Position numbers and translations under genes: made by a program | Shown here: one piece after another, positions 26,611 to 35,200 of the stretch | Layout of the letters: each line of letters opens with the position of its first letter | How positions within the stretch are numbered: position 1 is the stretch's first letter | Source: Streptomyces indicus | GTDB taxonomy: Bacteria; Actinomycetota; Actinomycetes; Streptomycetales; Streptomycetaceae | Direction: 5' to 3' | Length of the DNA: 64,000 nt | Assembly (NCBI RefSeq): GCF_900100315.1 | Contig: NZ_FNFF01000006.1 | Location: forward strand, 124,001-188,000 | The notes under the pieces: model-generated | The model's database searches: none | Told to the model about the DNA's origin: nothing | What the model saw: only the letters and a program-made list of their open reading frames with translations

Positions 26611-27534
26611 ATGGATCTTCGCATCTTCACCGAGCCCCAGCAGGGGGCCACTTACGACACGTTGCTGACCGTGGCCAAGGCGACCGAGGACCTCGGCTTC
26701 GACGCCTTCTTCCGCTCCGACCACTACTTGAAGATGGGCTCCGCCGACGGGCTGCCGGGGCCGACCGACGCGTGGATCACGCTGGCCGGCCTGGCGCGCG
26801 AGACCAAGCGCATCCGCCTCGGCACGCTGATGACGGCCGGCACCTTCCGGCTGCCCGGTGTGCTCGCGATCCAGGTCGCACAGGTGGACCAGATGTCCGG
26901 CGGCCGGGTCGAACTGGGCCTGGGCGCGGGCTGGTTCGAGGAGGAGCACAAGGCGTACGGGATCCCGTTCCCCAAGGAGAAGTTCGCCCGGCTCGAGGAG
27001 CAGCTGGCCATCGTCACCGGCCTGTGGGGCACGGAGACGGGCAAGACCTTCTCGTACGAGGGCACGCACTACCGGCTGACCGACTCGCCCGCGCTGCCCA
27101 AGCCGGCGCAGAGCAAGGTGCCGGTTCTGATCGGCGGGCACGGTGCGACGCGCACGCCGCGGCTCGCGGCCCAGTACGCGGACGAGTTCAACATTCCGTT
27201 CGCCTCGATCGAGGACTCCCAGCGGCAGTTCGGCCGGGTCCGCTCGGCGGCCGAGCTGGCAGGGCGCAAGCCGGACAGCCTGGTGTACTCCAACGCCCTG
27301 GTGGCCTGCGTGGGCAAGGACGACGCCGAGGTGGCGCGGCGCGCGGCGGTCATCGGACGCGAGGTGGAGGAGCTCAAGGCCAACGGGCTGGCGGGCTCGC
27401 CGGCCGAGGTGGTCGACAAGATCGGCCGATACGCGGAGATCGGGTCGCAGCGGGTGTATCTCCAGATCCTCGATCTGGACGACCTGGACCACCTGGAGCT
27501 GATCTCTTCGCAGGTGCAGGGGCAGTTGGGCTGA
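26611..27534 (+). CDS. LLM class F420-dependent oxidoreductase
   Basis: 307 residues, a luciferase-like TIM barrel of the F420 group. Opening strand MDLRIFTEPQQGATYDTLLTVAKATEDLGFDAFFRSDHYL, then ARETKRIRLGTLMTAGTFRLPGVLAIQVAQVDQMSGGRVELGLGAGWFEEEHKAYG, which is the standard F420 pocket and GRVELGLGAGW signature. ILIGGHG-like GGHGATRTPRLAAQYADEFN also fits. The reaction cannot be assigned; substrates range from quinones to nitro compounds. GGAGG lies just before the ATG. It is alone and ends at the strong hairpin 27552-27584. Confidence 0.92.
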   Translation: MDLRIFTEPQQGATYDTLLTVAKATEDLGFDAFFRSDHYLKMGSADGLPGPTDAWITLAGLARETKRIRLGTLMTAGTFRLPGVLAIQVAQVDQMSGGRVELGLGAGWFEEEHKAYGIPFPKEKFARLEEQLAIVTGLWGTETGKTFSYEGTHYRLTDSPALPKPAQSKVPVLIGGHGATRTPRLAAQYADEFNIPFASIEDSQRQFGRVRSAAELAGRKPDSLVYSNALVACVGKDDAEVARRAAVIGREVEELKANGLAGSPAEVVDKIGRYAEIGSQRVYLQILDLDDLDHLELISSQVQGQLG

Positions 27535-27551
27535 GGCCTGCTGCTGTCGGG

Positions 27552-27584
27552 CACGGGGTGCGGGCGGTCGGCCCGCACCCCGTG
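27552..27584. terminator. terminator between LLM oxidoreductase and MazG-like genes
   Basis: Perfect 14-bp stem (CACGGGGTGCGGGC at 27552-27565 with its complement at 27571-27584) and a 5-base loop. It lies between convergent stop codons at 27534 and 27592 and can serve both. Confidence 0.85.
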
Positions 27585-27591
27585 GCGCTGC

Positions 27592-28014
27592 TCACTTCGC
27601 CGGGTCCGGGCCCCCGGCCGACTCCGGAGCCGACTTGATCCGACCCGGCACGGCGGGACCCTCCGCCCCCACCGGATACCGCTTCTCGTTGCGCTCGATC
27701 TTGTCCGCGAGGGCCGCGAGGGCGTCCACGCCGAGCACCTCGCACAATTGCAGCAGATACGCGAGGACGTCGGCCACCTCGTCACGGACGCGGTGCGCGA
27801 AGTCCGGGTCGTCCATGACCCGCGCGGACTGCTCGGGCGTCAACCACTGGAAGATCTCGACGAGTTCGGCCGCCTCGACGCTGAGCGCGGAGGTCAGGTT
27901 CTTGGGCGTGTGATACGGGCCCCAGTCCCGCGCGGCCGCGAACGCGGCCAGCCTGCGCTGCAGGTCCCGTACGTCAAGATCGCCGCTCGTGGTGCTCTGT
28001 TCCTTCTCTGTCAC
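27592..28014 (-). CDS. MazG-like nucleotide pyrophosphohydrolase
   Basis: 140 residues of the all-alpha NTP pyrophosphohydrolase group that removes non-canonical or excess NTPs. The Mg-binding ExxE...ExxD set is present: SVEAAELVEIFQWL (residues about 45-58) and VRDEVADVLAYLLQL (about 76-90). The ending is disordered. The GTG start at 28014 lies inside the 3' end of the ATPase gene upstream (41-base overlap, different frame), which suggests translational coupling. Similar short MazG-like proteins often occur as single-domain house-cleaning enzymes. Confidence 0.88.
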   Translation of the reverse strand: MTEKEQSTTSGDLDVRDLQRRLAAFAAARDWGPYHTPKNLTSALSVEAAELVEIFQWLTPEQSARVMDDPDFAHRVRDEVADVLAYLLQLCEVLGVDALAALADKIERNEKRYPVGAEGPAVPGRIKSAPESAGGPDPAK

Positions 28015-29206
28015 GCCCCAGGTCTACCATCGCGGCCCCGGCGGCCCGTCCCGCCCCCGCCGCGTCCTCGCCCACGGCCGCCACGAGCCGGATGTGGCCG
28101 CGGGCGCACATCCGCGCCGCGAGCCGGAGCAGCTCCTCGCGCTGGCGCCGGTCCAGGTCGCGGTCGAGTCCGTCGGCCAGCACGGTCAACGGCTGGAGCG
28201 CCGAAGGGACTTCGCCGACCTGGTCCACGGCGAGCACACCGGGGCCGGTGAGCAGGACCAGGGAGAGGGCGAGGTGCCGCAGCTCCCCGTCTCCGAGGTG
28301 CGCGAGCGGGGTGGCGGCCGCCCCGCCCCGGTCGAGGACCGCGCGGATGTGTCCTGCTGCGGCGCTCTCCGCCCGTACGTCCATGACCGCGCCCGTCGAA
28401 CCCGCCCGCGCCGCCGCGACGAGCTGGGCGTGCCGTGTGCCGCACTCGGCCCGGGTGCGGCGCAGCACGTCGGCCAGGTTCCCGCAGTCCCGCAGCAGCC
28501 GGCCCGGTCCCGGAGGCACCGGGGCGCGCATGCGGGAGGGCTGCGGATCGCAGGCGTACGAGGAGCGCAGGGCGAGCACGGCCTGCTCGGCCGCGGCGAG
28601 GACGCTGCGCTGTCCGTCCGTCGCACCGGCCACGTGCAGCGGGAGCAGAGCCGTGGCCAGCTGGTCGTCGGGCAGGGGCACTCCGGTGGCGGGCGCGTGG
28701 CCCGCCGGGTGCCATACCGCGTGGACCGCGCGGCGGGCGGGGTCGCGGAGCGCGGACTCCATGAGGACCACGTCGCCGAGGCTCAGGCGCTCGCCGGCGA
28801 TGCGCAGTTCGGGCTCGACCTGGACGGCGAGGTCGAGCCGTACGCGCCCTGCCGGTCCCTCGACCAGGCACCCGAGCCGGAACCCGCGCCGCCCCTGCCG
28901 GTCGGGCCCGGCCTGTTCCGGCACGCAGGCCTCCGGGTCCGGCACGGCCTGCGCGAGGGGTGTGCCGGAGGCGAGGCGCGCGAGCAGCTCGTACGCGCGC
29001 AGCGCACTGGACTTGCCGCTGCCGCTCGGTCCCGTGATGAGGGTGAACGGCCCGAGCGGCAGTGTGATGCGGCGGTGTCCGGCGAAGGCGGAGAGCCGCA
29101 GGGCGCGGACGGCGGGGCGGTGGGCGGGGTGGTCGGTGTACGGGGCGGCGGGGCGGTCGGGCGCGGTCGCGGCACCGGTGGCCTCGCCTTCCTGGAGCAG
29201 CGTCAT
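27974..29206 (-). CDS. SMC/RecF-like (AAA_21) ATPase
   Basis: 410 residues. The N-terminal part has a strand-rich lead RALRLSAFAGHRRITLPLGPFTLITGPSGSGKSSALRAYELLARL with Walker A GPSGSGKS (about residues 59-66). Then comes a long insertion, and near the C-terminus LGDGELRHLALSLVLLTGPGVLAVDQVGEVPSAL, in the style of the signature and Walker B of the SMC/RecF/OLD ATPase group. The final 60 residues are RD-rich helices. Such proteins act alone or with a nuclease; no nuclease gene is adjacent, only the overlapping MazG-like gene. The start is taken as the ATG at 29206. Confidence 0.75.
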   Translation of the reverse strand: MTLLQEGEATGAATAPDRPAAPYTDHPAHRPAVRALRLSAFAGHRRITLPLGPFTLITGPSGSGKSSALRAYELLARLASGTPLAQAVPDPEACVPEQAGPDRQGRRGFRLGCLVEGPAGRVRLDLAVQVEPELRIAGERLSLGDVVLMESALRDPARRAVHAVWHPAGHAPATGVPLPDDQLATALLPLHVAGATDGQRSVLAAAEQAVLALRSSYACDPQPSRMRAPVPPGPGRLLRDCGNLADVLRRTRAECGTRHAQLVAAARAGSTGAVMDVRAESAAAGHIRAVLDRGGAAATPLAHLGDGELRHLALSLVLLTGPGVLAVDQVGEVPSALQPLTVLADGLDRDLDRRQREELLRLAARMCARGHIRLVAAVGEDAAGAGRAAGAAMVDLGRDREGTEHHERRS

Positions 29207-29279
29207 GCCGCGAGGCTAAGCAGGGCTTTTCTGCCGAACCGTTTTACCGTCCGGGCCTTCCTACGATCGAAGGACGCCG

Positions 29280-29684
29280 CTACGGGCGCGGCAGCGCGAT
29301 CCCGGTCGCTTCCTGTACGAAGCCCTGCACCTCGGTGTCCGGGGGCGTCAGGAGGAACACGTTGCGGTCCACGCGGGTCATGCCGCAGTTGAGGCCGAAG
29401 ACGACCCCGCTGCTGAAGTCCAGGACTCTCTTGGCCACTTGGGTCTCCGCACCGCTCAGGTCGAGCAGCACGGGTATCCCGCCCATGAGGGAGCGGGCGA
29501 CGTCGCGCGCGTCGGCGAAGACGTTCACGCGCAGCACCGTGAAACGGCGCCGTGTCTCGGTCTCGGCCTCCGGCAGGGCTCGGTAGCCCGGCCAGGACGG
29601 CCATGCGTCACGGCTGCGCAGGGGGACGACCTCGGCGAGTCCCTCCCACTGTTCGTCCGTGACGTCGCGGCTGTGCCGGTTCAC
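29280..29684 (-). CDS. SepF-like cell-division protein
   Basis: 134 residues. The C-terminal 90 residues match the SepF fold: FTVLRVNVFADARDVARSLMGGIPVLLDLSGAETQVAKRVLDFSSGVVFGLNCGMTRVDRNVFLLTPP. SepF binds FtsZ and anchors it to the membrane; SepF paralogues (Sfl proteins) in Streptomyces modulate it. The N-terminal amphipathic membrane helix of true SepF is missing or very short here, so it more likely modulates than anchors. GTG at 29684 has AGGTGGAG close upstream. It is separated from the ATPase gene by 73 bp, and from the divergent RraA gene by 249 bp with no other gene. Confidence 0.85.
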   Translation of the reverse strand: MNRHSRDVTDEQWEGLAEVVPLRSRDAWPSWPGYRALPEAETETRRRFTVLRVNVFADARDVARSLMGGIPVLLDLSGAETQVAKRVLDFSSGVVFGLNCGMTRVDRNVFLLTPPDTEVQGFVQEATGIALPRP

Positions 29685-29933
29685 TGCTCCACCTGTCCCG
29701 TCCGTCGGTCTCCGGCGCGGCCCGTCGCCGCGCCGTCCTGGGAGCCTGAGCGGCTCTTCCGGCTCGCACTGATTGTCTGCACCAGCCGATTCTTGCGCAG
29801 ACTCACCCGATCGGCCCAACAGCGACACGGGTCACGCGGCCGCGCATCCGTCACCACTTGTTTCGCGGGTCCCCTTCGTGATCAGGTCGAACCCGGCGCG
29901 CACCCACTCGAACTCAGCGAGGACGTAACGGAT

Positions 29934-30617
29934 ATGAACGACGACGAGCAGAGCAGCGGCGGCGGCGCGACGGGTAGTGGCCGTGCGGACGAGGACCGCA
30001 CGTACGACGCGTTCCGTGCGCTCTCGCCCACCACCCTCGCCGAGGCGGTCGGCCGTGCGCAGGTGATGGACCTCGACATCCGTCCGCTGTGGGGCCCCGC
30101 GCCACGGATCGCGGGCCCGGCCTTCACGGTGCGCTGCCCGGCGGGCGACCAGTTGGGCCTGCACGCCGCGATCTACCGCGCCGAGCCCGGGTCGGTCCTC
30201 GTCGTGGAGGCGGCCGACGCGCGCTACGCGCTGGCCGGGGGCAACGTGTGCGCGATCGCCCAGCGGCGCGGCATCGCGGGGTTCGTGATGAACGGCGCGA
30301 TCCGGGACATCGCCGAGGTGCGCGCGAGCGGGTTTCCCGTGTACGCGCGGGGAGTTGTCCCCCTCCCAGGCAACAAGAAGACGGTCGAACCCTTCAACGA
30401 GCCGGTCCGCGTGGGCGGGGTGATCGTGCACGCGGGCGACATCGTGGTGGCGGACGAGGAAGGGGTGGTGGTCGTGCCGCGGGACCGCGCGCAGGACGTG
30501 CTCACGGCCGCGCGCCTGAAGACGGCGAAGGAGGAGGCCCTGACGCTCGACGAGTGGGAGGCGGACCACCGGGCGCGGATCGAGAAGTCGCTCGGGGAGG
30601 CGGGGTTTTCGGGTTGA
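29934..30617 (+). CDS. RraA-like / 4-hydroxy-4-methyl-2-oxoglutarate aldolase family protein
   Basis: 227 residues with the RraA swivelling fold: PAFTVRCPAGDQLGLHAAIYRAEPGSVLVVEA, GGNVCAIAQRRGIAGFVMNGAIRDIAEV, and VYARGVVPLPGNKKTVEPFNEPVRVGGVIVHAGDIVVADEEGVVVVP. The Arg-Asp pair (GAIRD) used for metal and substrate in class II pyruvate aldolases is kept, so an aldolase or decarboxylase of 4-hydroxy-2-oxoacids is likelier than an RNase E inhibitor. GAGGAC lies 9 bases before the ATG. It could feed on a product of aromatic degradation, but it is 12 kb from that island and codirectional neighbours do not support a shared operon. Confidence 0.85.
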   Translation: MNDDEQSSGGGATGSGRADEDRTYDAFRALSPTTLAEAVGRAQVMDLDIRPLWGPAPRIAGPAFTVRCPAGDQLGLHAAIYRAEPGSVLVVEAADARYALAGGNVCAIAQRRGIAGFVMNGAIRDIAEVRASGFPVYARGVVPLPGNKKTVEPFNEPVRVGGVIVHAGDIVVADEEGVVVVPRDRAQDVLTAARLKTAKEEALTLDEWEADHRARIEKSLGEAGFSG

Positions 30618-31012
30618 GGGGGTTGTGGGCGCCCTGCTCCGCGGCTCCGCGGCGACAGAGGGCTGGGCTGACGCCCCCACCACCGCACCGTGCTCCACCG
30701 CACCGCGGCGGCTGGGCCTGCTCGCGCTGCCCACGGCGGGCGAGCACACCCCGTACGGCCTCTACGTCGTCTGGCTGTCTCGGCGGGCCAGGACCACACG
30801 GCCGGGATGTCGGCCACGCTCCGGTCCGTCACCCTCGTCGTCCTGGCGGCCACCATGGTGGTGTGGGCCGGCTTCCGCGGGGAACGAGAGGGCACAAAAG
30901 GTGCGTAGGCGGGTCCGTGAGGGCGGTGCGGCGACGGCGGCGTGACGGCTGTGCCGCAGCGGTACCGGCGGGCGGCGCCGCGCGGGCGAACACGGAACGA
31001 GGAGTGACGCCG
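30618..31012 (+). other. 395-bp stretch without a supported gene
   Basis: It contains a run rich in GCC/GGC with scattered repeats of GCACCG. The only hydrophobic frame is a possible 33-residue peptide (30807-30908, one membrane-like segment SVTLVVLAATMVVWAGF) with no ribosome binding site, which I do not accept as a gene. GAGGAG at 31000-31005 is the ribosome binding site of the next gene. Confidence 0.6.
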
Positions 31013-31387
31013 GTGATCCGGAAGCTTCAGGCCATCGCGCTCGACTGCGCCGATCCCGTACAACTGGCCGCATTCTACGCCCAGTTGCTGGGCGGCCGGG
31101 TGGAGCGGGACCCCGAGGACCCGGGGTGGATCGAGGTGCGCGGATTCGAGGGGACCCCGCTGGCCTGCCAGCGCGTGGACGGGTACCGGCCGCCGCAGTG
31201 GCCCGGCCAGGAGCATCCGCAGCAGCTCCATCTGGACTTCGACGTGGACGACCTCGAGGCCGAGGAGAAGCGGGCGCTCGCACTGGGCGCGACCCTTCTG
31301 GAGCGCACGGACGAGGTGCGTCCGGGTGCCAACTGGCGGGTGTACGCGGACCCCGCGGGGCACCCGTTCTGCCTCTGCGTCCACTGA
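31013..31387 (+). CDS. VOC family protein
   Basis: 124 residues, two beta-alpha-beta halves: KLQAIALDCADPVQLAAFYAQLLGGRVE, then QLHLDFDVDDLEAEEKRALALGATLL with RVYADPAGHPFCLCVH. The third His/Glu set (LHLDF, DPAGHPF) is typical of the glyoxalase-like subgroup that binds mycothiol conjugates or small drugs. GTG at 31013 has GAGGAG 9 bases upstream. It is alone on its strand apart from the gene at 31527. Confidence 0.85.
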   Translation: MIRKLQAIALDCADPVQLAAFYAQLLGGRVERDPEDPGWIEVRGFEGTPLACQRVDGYRPPQWPGQEHPQQLHLDFDVDDLEAEEKRALALGATLLERTDEVRPGANWRVYADPAGHPFCLCVH

Positions 31388-31526
31388 TCCGCCTCCTGCA
31401 CCCACACCCGTCGTCTCCACCCCGCCTCCACTGAACTGCCGCTGCTCGCGCGGGCTTTCCCCGAAGGTTTCTGGGAACCCGGCGGGGAAACCGTCGCAAG
31501 GCAGCAAGCAGCAGCAGGAGGCCGTC

Positions 31527-32207
31527 GTGAGCGAGAACCGGAGCGCGCCCCCCGACCTCACCCGTCCCGTGCGCGCGGCCGCCGCACGGCTGCGGCAGCT
31601 TCCGGGAGCGGGTGTGGTGGCCAGGGTCGCCGACGAAACCCTCGACCGGGTCGGGGTGGTGTCGCCGAAGAGCCGACGCATCGTGGCGTACGCGGGCGCC
31701 GGGCTGCTCGGCGTGGCCGGGGCCATCGAGTGGCCGATCGCCGTCACCGGAGCCGCCGTGGTGTGGCTGACCCAGTCCCGCGACGAGGACGAGGACGTGG
31801 ACGAGGCGGCGGCGGGCCGTGGTGCGGAGACGGGGTCCGCGGGCCGGAACGTGGAGTCCGCGTCGGCGGGTACGGAGCGCGCGGCCCCGGACCAGGAGAC
31901 CGCACCCGCGCCGCCGCCGGGCAGGGAACCCGAGGCCTTGAGCGAAGCCACCCCGCCCGCCACCGGCGAGGGCCACCACCCCGCCACGCCTGGCAAGGGC
32001 ACCCCGCCGGCCTCCCGCCGCAAGAGCGCGAAGCCCGCGCCGCCGCCCGGCACAAGTGAGACCGCGGCACCCGACACCGACGACCCCACCCCGCCCGGCC
32101 CGGGCGCCAAGCTCCCCGCCACGAAGAGCGCCGGGACCGGCCGGCGCGGTACGCGTCAGCCGGCCGGTGCACGCGAAGCCGTCCGGGCCGAGGAGCCCCT
32201 CAAGTAG
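31527..32207 (+). CDS. small hydrophobic partner protein upstream of the P-type ATPase
   Basis: 226 residues. The N-terminal 90 residues carry a paired hydrophobic segment (IVAYAGAGLLGVAGAIEWPIAVTGAAVVWLT) after a basic helix (AAAARLRQLPGAGVVARVADETLDRVG). The other 130 residues are a disordered Pro/Ala/Glu-rich tail with SRRKSAKPAP. GTG 31527 follows GGAG by 6 bases. It sits 87 bp ahead of the giant cation ATPase in the same direction. I infer a membrane-anchored accessory subunit. Confidence 0.7.
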   Translation: MSENRSAPPDLTRPVRAAAARLRQLPGAGVVARVADETLDRVGVVSPKSRRIVAYAGAGLLGVAGAIEWPIAVTGAAVVWLTQSRDEDEDVDEAAAGRGAETGSAGRNVESASAGTERAAPDQETAPAPPPGREPEALSEATPPATGEGHHPATPGKGTPPASRRKSAKPAPPPGTSETAAPDTDDPTPPGPGAKLPATKSAGTGRRGTRQPAGAREAVRAEEPLK

Positions 32208-32294
32208 CGGGCCCCACAGGCCAGTTGGATGCCGGCGGCCCGCCGATCCCCACCCCTCCCACCCGCGTACGGACAAGGCAGGTCTAGGTAACTC

Positions 32295-35200
32295 ATGGTG
32301 TTCAGCATGCCTTCGGGGCTCTCGTTCGCCGCGTCCGCGGGTGCCGCCGCGGGACTGACGGCCGGTGTTCTGCGGACGGTCGTGTCCGGCGCCGACGCCG
32401 TGCACGGTGCCGTCACCCGGGTCGAGCACGTGGCCCGCAACACCCTGCGCGGACGCTCCGGGACCTGGCGGGCCGGCCCGCGCGTCCACCTGCCGGTCCG
32501 GCACGCCGACGAAGCCGCGCCGCACGGCCGCAGCTCCCGGCTGACCGCCGCCGCCCGCAAGGCCGCGGCCGAACTCGCCGCCCATCCCGATGTGTTGACG
32601 GCGCACTGGGACGACGGGCTCGGCCGGCTCATCCTGACCGCGGTCGGCGACGAGGCCGCCGAACACCTCGTCGCCAAGGCGCGCGACTTGCTCGCCGGAC
32701 ACGGTCTGGCCGCGGACGCACCCGCTGTCGGAGAGGACGGGGACGACGAGGACGCGCCGGAGGAGACCGCGCATCCCGGCGACACGGGAGCGATACGGGA
32801 CGCCGCGGGCGTGCTCGCCCTGGACGCGGCCGGCGTGGTCGCGGCCGTGGCAAGCCGTGCGCTGCGGCTGCCGCCCTCCTCGCGTCTGGTGACCGCCGGG
32901 GTCACGCTCGTACGGGAGAACCCGCGCGCCCGCGCGCTGCTGCGGGGCAGGTTCGGCCGCACCGGGCGCGATCTGCTGCTCGCCGCCGCCAACGCCGCGG
33001 CCCACGGCGCCGGCCAGTCGCCGGTCTCCCTGCTGCTCGACGGCACGTTGCGCGCGGGGCAGTTGGCGGAGGCGACGGCACGGGCCGCGGCCTTCGAGGC
33101 GCTGCATGACGACCTGTGCGCGCCCGGACGGCAGAGCCTCCCCGCACCCGAGGGCGTCCGGCCGCCGCTGCGGGTCACGCCCGCGCAGGAGTACGCCGCG
33201 GCGGCGGGCGCCGGGAGCGGGGCGGGCGCGGCGGCCGCGCTGCTCGTCAAGCACGATCTGGCGGAGGCGGCCGAGGCCGTGCTCGCGGGGTCGCCGAAGG
33301 CCGCGCGCTACGGCCCCGCCGCCTTCTCCTCCGGCCTGGGCCTGGCGCTGGCCCGGGCCGGGGTCCTGGTGCGCGACGGACGCCGGCTGCGGCGGCTGGA
33401 ACTGGCCGACACCCTCGTCGTACACCCGAGCGCCCTGCGTCCGGCCCGTGACGCAACCGGCACGGACACCGGTGGCGGGCCGGAGCGGCCCCCGGCCCTC
33501 GACCCGATGACCGAGCCCGTGCTCGACGCCGCACGGCGGGCGGGCCTGCGGCTCGTGCTCTGCGGCGATCCGGCGCTCGGCGACGTGGCCTCGGTGGCCG
33601 ACGAAGTGGCCCCGGCGCAGCGGCCGTTCGACGAGGTGGTGGGCGCGCTCCGGGACGAGGGGCGCGTCGTCCTGACCGTGGCGCGCATCGGCACGGACGA
33701 CGACGCGGCGCTCGTACGGGGGCTGCTCGCGGGAGACCTCGCGGTGGCCGTGACCGACGAGGACTCGGCGCTGGTGTGGGGCGCCGACGTGCTCGCGCGC
33801 GGCGGACTGACCGACGTATGGCGGCTGTTGACCGCGATCCCGGCCGCGCGCCGCACCGGCGCCCGCTCCCAGGCCCTGGCCCGCGCGGGCGCCGCCCTGT
33901 CCGGTCTGATGGTGGCGGGCGGCGGCAAGGGGCAGAGCACACCGCTGCTGCCCGGCACCCGGCACGCCCCGGTCAACGGTGCCGCGGCGGTGGCCCTGTT
34001 CACCGGGTGGCGCGGCGCGCTCGCCGTGGCCGCCGCCCGGCCGCCGGCGCCCCGTCCGCGCGTGCCCTGGCACGGCCTGGACCCGGCGGAGGTGCGCGCC
34101 CGGCTCGCCGAGCAGCGCCCGGCAGCCCCCTCGACGCTCGACCGGCTGCGCGGCTCGGCTCGCGAGGCGACCGCTTCCGTACTGCGGCACAAGGCGGCGG
34201 CACCGGCGCTGTGGTCGCTGCGGTTCGCCGACGCCGTACGCAAAGAGCTCAACGATCCGCTCACGCCGGTGCTCGCCACCGGCGCGGCCGCTTCGGCTCT
34301 GCTCGGCTCCGTCGTGGACGCGCTGCTCGTGGTCGGCGCCATGGACCTCAACGCGATGGCCGGCGGGGTGCAGCGGCTGCGGGCCGAACAGGCCCTGGAG
34401 GGGCTGGCCGCCGGGCAGAAGCAGAAGGCGCGGCGCATCCAGGAGGGCTCGCGGCCGGACCGCGAGCACGCGCGGACCGTCGACGCGGCCCGGCTCTCGC
34501 CGGGCGACGAGATCCTGCTCGAATCCGGCGACGTGGTCCCCGCCGACGCCCGGCTCGTCCACGAAGAGGGCCTGGAGGTCGACGAGTCCTCGCTCACCGG
34601 GGAGTCCCTGCCGGTGCCGAAGCAGACCGATCCGACGCCTGGCGCCCCGGTGGCCGAGCGGCACTGCATGGTCTTCGAGGGCACCATCGTGGTCGCGGGA
34701 CGGGCGCGCGCCGTGGTCGTCGCCACCGACCGGCACACGGAGGCGGGCCGGGCCACCTCGCTCGCCGCCCGCACCCCGCCGGCGGCGGGGGTCCAGGCGC
34801 GGCTGCGCGAACTGACCGGCAAGGCACTGCCGTTGACCCTGTTCGGCGGGGCGACCGTCAGCGCGCTCTCGCTGCTGCGCGGCACTCCGCTGCGCCGTGC
34901 GGTGGGCGGCGGGGTCGCGGTGGCGGTGGCCGCCGTGCCCGAGGGGCTGCCGCTGGTGGCGACGGTCGCGCAGATGGCGGCGGCCCGCCGGCTCTCGCGC
35001 CGCGGGATGCTGGTGCGCACACCGCGCACCCTGGAGGCGCTGGGCCGCGTGGACACGGTGTGCTTCGACAAGACGGGCACGCTCACCGAGAACCGCCTGC
35101 GCCTGTCGCGCGTGGCCGCGCCCGACGGCACGGTGTACGCGGCGGACGAGGAGGCGGCCGAGCGCATCCTGCGGCTCGCGGCGCGGGCCTGCCCGCCGGT

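Noticed and set aside
30807..30908. Possible 33-residue membrane peptide
   Set aside because: One hydrophobic segment, but no ribosome binding site and no recognised family; its length is small enough to occur by chance.
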